Source: Desulfotomaculum sp.
GTDB lineage: Bacteria; Bacillota; Desulfotomaculia; Desulfotomaculales; Desulfohalotomaculaceae
Assembly (NCBI GenBank): GCA_021129815.1
Contig: JAJOKN010000125.1
Span: forward strand, 1-8,093
Direction of reading: 5' to 3'
Length of the DNA stretch: 8,093 nt
Shown: one piece after another, positions 6,742 through 8,093 of the stretch
How the letters are laid out: each line of letters starts with the position of its first letter
Position numbering within the stretch: the stretch's first letter is position 1
Notes under the pieces: model-generated
Told to the model about the DNA's origin: nothing
What the model saw: only the letters and a program-made list of their open reading frames with translations
The model's database searches: none
Made by a program: the position numbers and the translations under genes

Positions 6742-8093
6742 CTAAACGCTAGGAACATCTACTTCCAACTCTTTTTCTTTATTTACAACATATTTATCAT
6801 TAACAAATGGGTAATTGAATTTGTTCCACCACTTAACTATAATCTTAAATATTTCTGGCCTCATTATAATAGACGGTGGTTGAACACCTTCTGCAACCAA
6901 ACCTCTTATCAAGCTACCGCTGAGTTTTTGCTTTTCTTTTTCATGCCCGCAGTTCTCACTGTATGCCATTTCCTTGCACACAGGGCAGTACCAGAATTCC
7001 CTCATGTTTTGAGGTCTGATCTTAAGACCGCCTTCTACCTCTGTAGGTGGTTTGTCAAATCCATAGCTTGGAATTCCTTTTAGCCACAGTATCTGGGTAG
7101 CAAACTTATCATAGTATTCTCCTACTGCAGCATGATCACGACCAAACATGTGGTGTGTGCATCCCATATTCTGTCTTATAATACCGTGGAGCAAACTTTC
7201 CAGCGGGTTACCATATCTCATATCCCACAAGCAGAAGCTAACTAAATGACGATCAGGCTTGATGTAATTAGCTTCATTGACAGCACTATGCGCTTCTAAT
7301 ATTGCTTCATCAGGATAATCTCCTCTTCTCTTAACACCAATAATTGCGTTTACCAAAATACCGTTGCACGGCTCAACATCTCCAGTATAAGCAGCATTTT
7401 TCATGAGCATCTCATGTCCAACGTGAGGAACGTTTCTTGTCTGGTGATTGATAACCGTCCTCCAGCCTTTTTGGTCAAAAATTTCCCTAGCTTTTCTTGG
7501 CGGAATCCAGAACTTATCAAACGGCGCCTTGAATACAGGCTCATTGATAATAGTATATTTTCCAGCTAAAATAACCGGCTGATGACTTCTGTAAATCACC
7601 CATCCTGGATGCTTATCATCAAACTTTTCTTTTACAACTTCTGGATTTGCTTCAGGAGTGCCAAATGTTCTGTCAGCAAGCTCTTGAGGATCTATTTCAT
7701 AAACTTCTTCCAAATCAAGAACTGCAAATGGCTCGCCTTTTAACTTTAATAATATTCTGTCGCCTGGCTCTACACCCAGTTTTTGATAGTCTTCCTTGGA
7801 AATATCAAACAACAGAGGATAAGGGAAAATCCAACCACTTAGAAGTCTTCTCTTAGAGAGCACCAGTTCCAACTCTTCTGATGTCATAGAACCTTCTACA
7901 GGACTGAAAAAACCATAGCAAATTGACATTATTTCACGATAAACATTCCTAACAGGAACCTCTCTCTTATAATGCAATGTCGGCTTAATTTCATAAACTG
8001 CCTTACAAGAATCTGCAATTCTCTTAGCAGCCTTTTTGTCTTTTAAAACCCTTTCTACCAAACGACCACCGTGAGGCAACGGCCTCTCAAAAT
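6742..8093 (-). CDS. sat: Dissimilatory sulfate adenylyltransferase (ATP sulfurylase), 5' end cut by window edge
   Basis: Catalyses ATP + sulfate to APS + pyrophosphate, the cytoplasmic activation step of sulfate reduction. Residues are numbered from a TTG codon at 8079. An N-terminal PUA-like region (about 1-155) starts with the PHGG motif. The catalytic nucleotidyltransferase domain carries QTRNVPHVGHE (213-223, the QxRN and HxGH signature), GRDHAAVG (313-320) and SGSLIR (387-392). C365, C368, C377 and H379 form a CxxC-x8-CxH cluster like the structural zinc site known in some bacterial and archaeal ATP sulfurylases. The reading frame stays open upstream of the TTG as F-E-R-P to the window edge, and there is no well-spaced ribosome binding site. 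I therefore read the TTG as an internal Leu and the gene as lacking its first few codons here. The stop is TAG at 6742-6744. It is the first visible gene of the set, 76 nt before the 118-aa gene. Family assignment is very secure; only the start is unknown. Confidence 0.96.
   Translation of the reverse strand, partial: FERPLPHGGRLVERVLKDKKAAKRIADSCKAVYEIKPTLHYKREVPVRNVYREIMSICYGFFSPVEGSMTSEELELVLSKRRLLSGWIFPYPLLFDISKEDYQKLGVEPGDRILLKLKGEPFAVLDLEEVYEIDPQELADRTFGTPEANPEVVKEKFDDKHPGWVIYRSHQPVILAGKYTIINEPVFKAPFDKFWIPPRKAREIFDQKGWRTVINHQTRNVPHVGHEMLMKNAAYTGDVEPCNGILVNAIIGVKRRGDYPDEAILEAHSAVNEANYIKPDRHLVSFCLWDMRYGNPLESLLHGIIRQNMGCTHHMFGRDHAAVGEYYDKFATQILWLKGIPSYGFDKPPTEVEGGLKIRPQNMREFWYCPVCKEMAYSENCGHEKEKQKLSGSLIRGLVAEGVQPPSIIMRPEIFKIIVKWWNKFNYPFVNDKYVVNKEKELEVDVPSV

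Overview
This window holds a dissimilatory sulfate-metabolism gene cluster, with every gene on the minus strand. In transcription order (right to left) it encodes ATP sulfurylase (sat, cut by the window edge), a small conserved-looking protein of unknown function (118 aa), APS reductase beta and alpha subunits (aprB, aprA), and two subunits of the Qmo membrane-associated electron-transfer complex (qmoA, qmoB). Nothing on the plus strand looks like a real gene. No RNA genes, mobile elements or CRISPR arrays were seen.

Organism: the DNA is AT-rich (roughly 40% G+C by eye). Nearly every gene has a strong AGGAGG-type ribosome binding site 6-8 nt upstream of its ATG. Together with the complete sat-apr-qmo set this suggests an anaerobic, low-GC, sulfate-reducing bacterium, perhaps Desulfotomaculum- or Thermodesulfobium-like. 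The taxonomic guess is an inference of low to moderate confidence.

How the genes work together: Sat activates sulfate with ATP to adenosine 5'-phosphosulfate (APS). AprBA reduces APS to sulfite and AMP. QmoA and QmoB are flavin/iron-sulfur proteins related to heterodisulfide reductase HdrA, and they are thought to link the menaquinone pool (and possibly a second electron carrier) to AprBA. The membrane module (qmoC, or the hdrBC pair reported in some Gram-positive sulfate reducers) would be expected just past the left end but is not in the window. The dsr genes for the sulfite-to-sulfide step are also absent here.

Layout: sat 6742-8093 (5' partial); 76-nt gap; unknown 118-aa gene 6309-6665; 139-nt gap with a long hairpin at 6208-6265; aprB 5726-6169; 73-nt gap; aprA 3712-5652; 202-nt gap with a perfect 18-bp hairpin plus U-rich tail, which looks like an intrinsic terminator, and a short repeat; qmoA 2265-3509; qmoB 20-2263, starting 1 nt after the qmoA stop. 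No gap exceeds 300 bases. The least ordinary signals are the two intergenic RNA hairpins, which suggest the cluster is not expressed as one uniform message, and the unknown protein between sat and aprB. I do not see a wholly new system.
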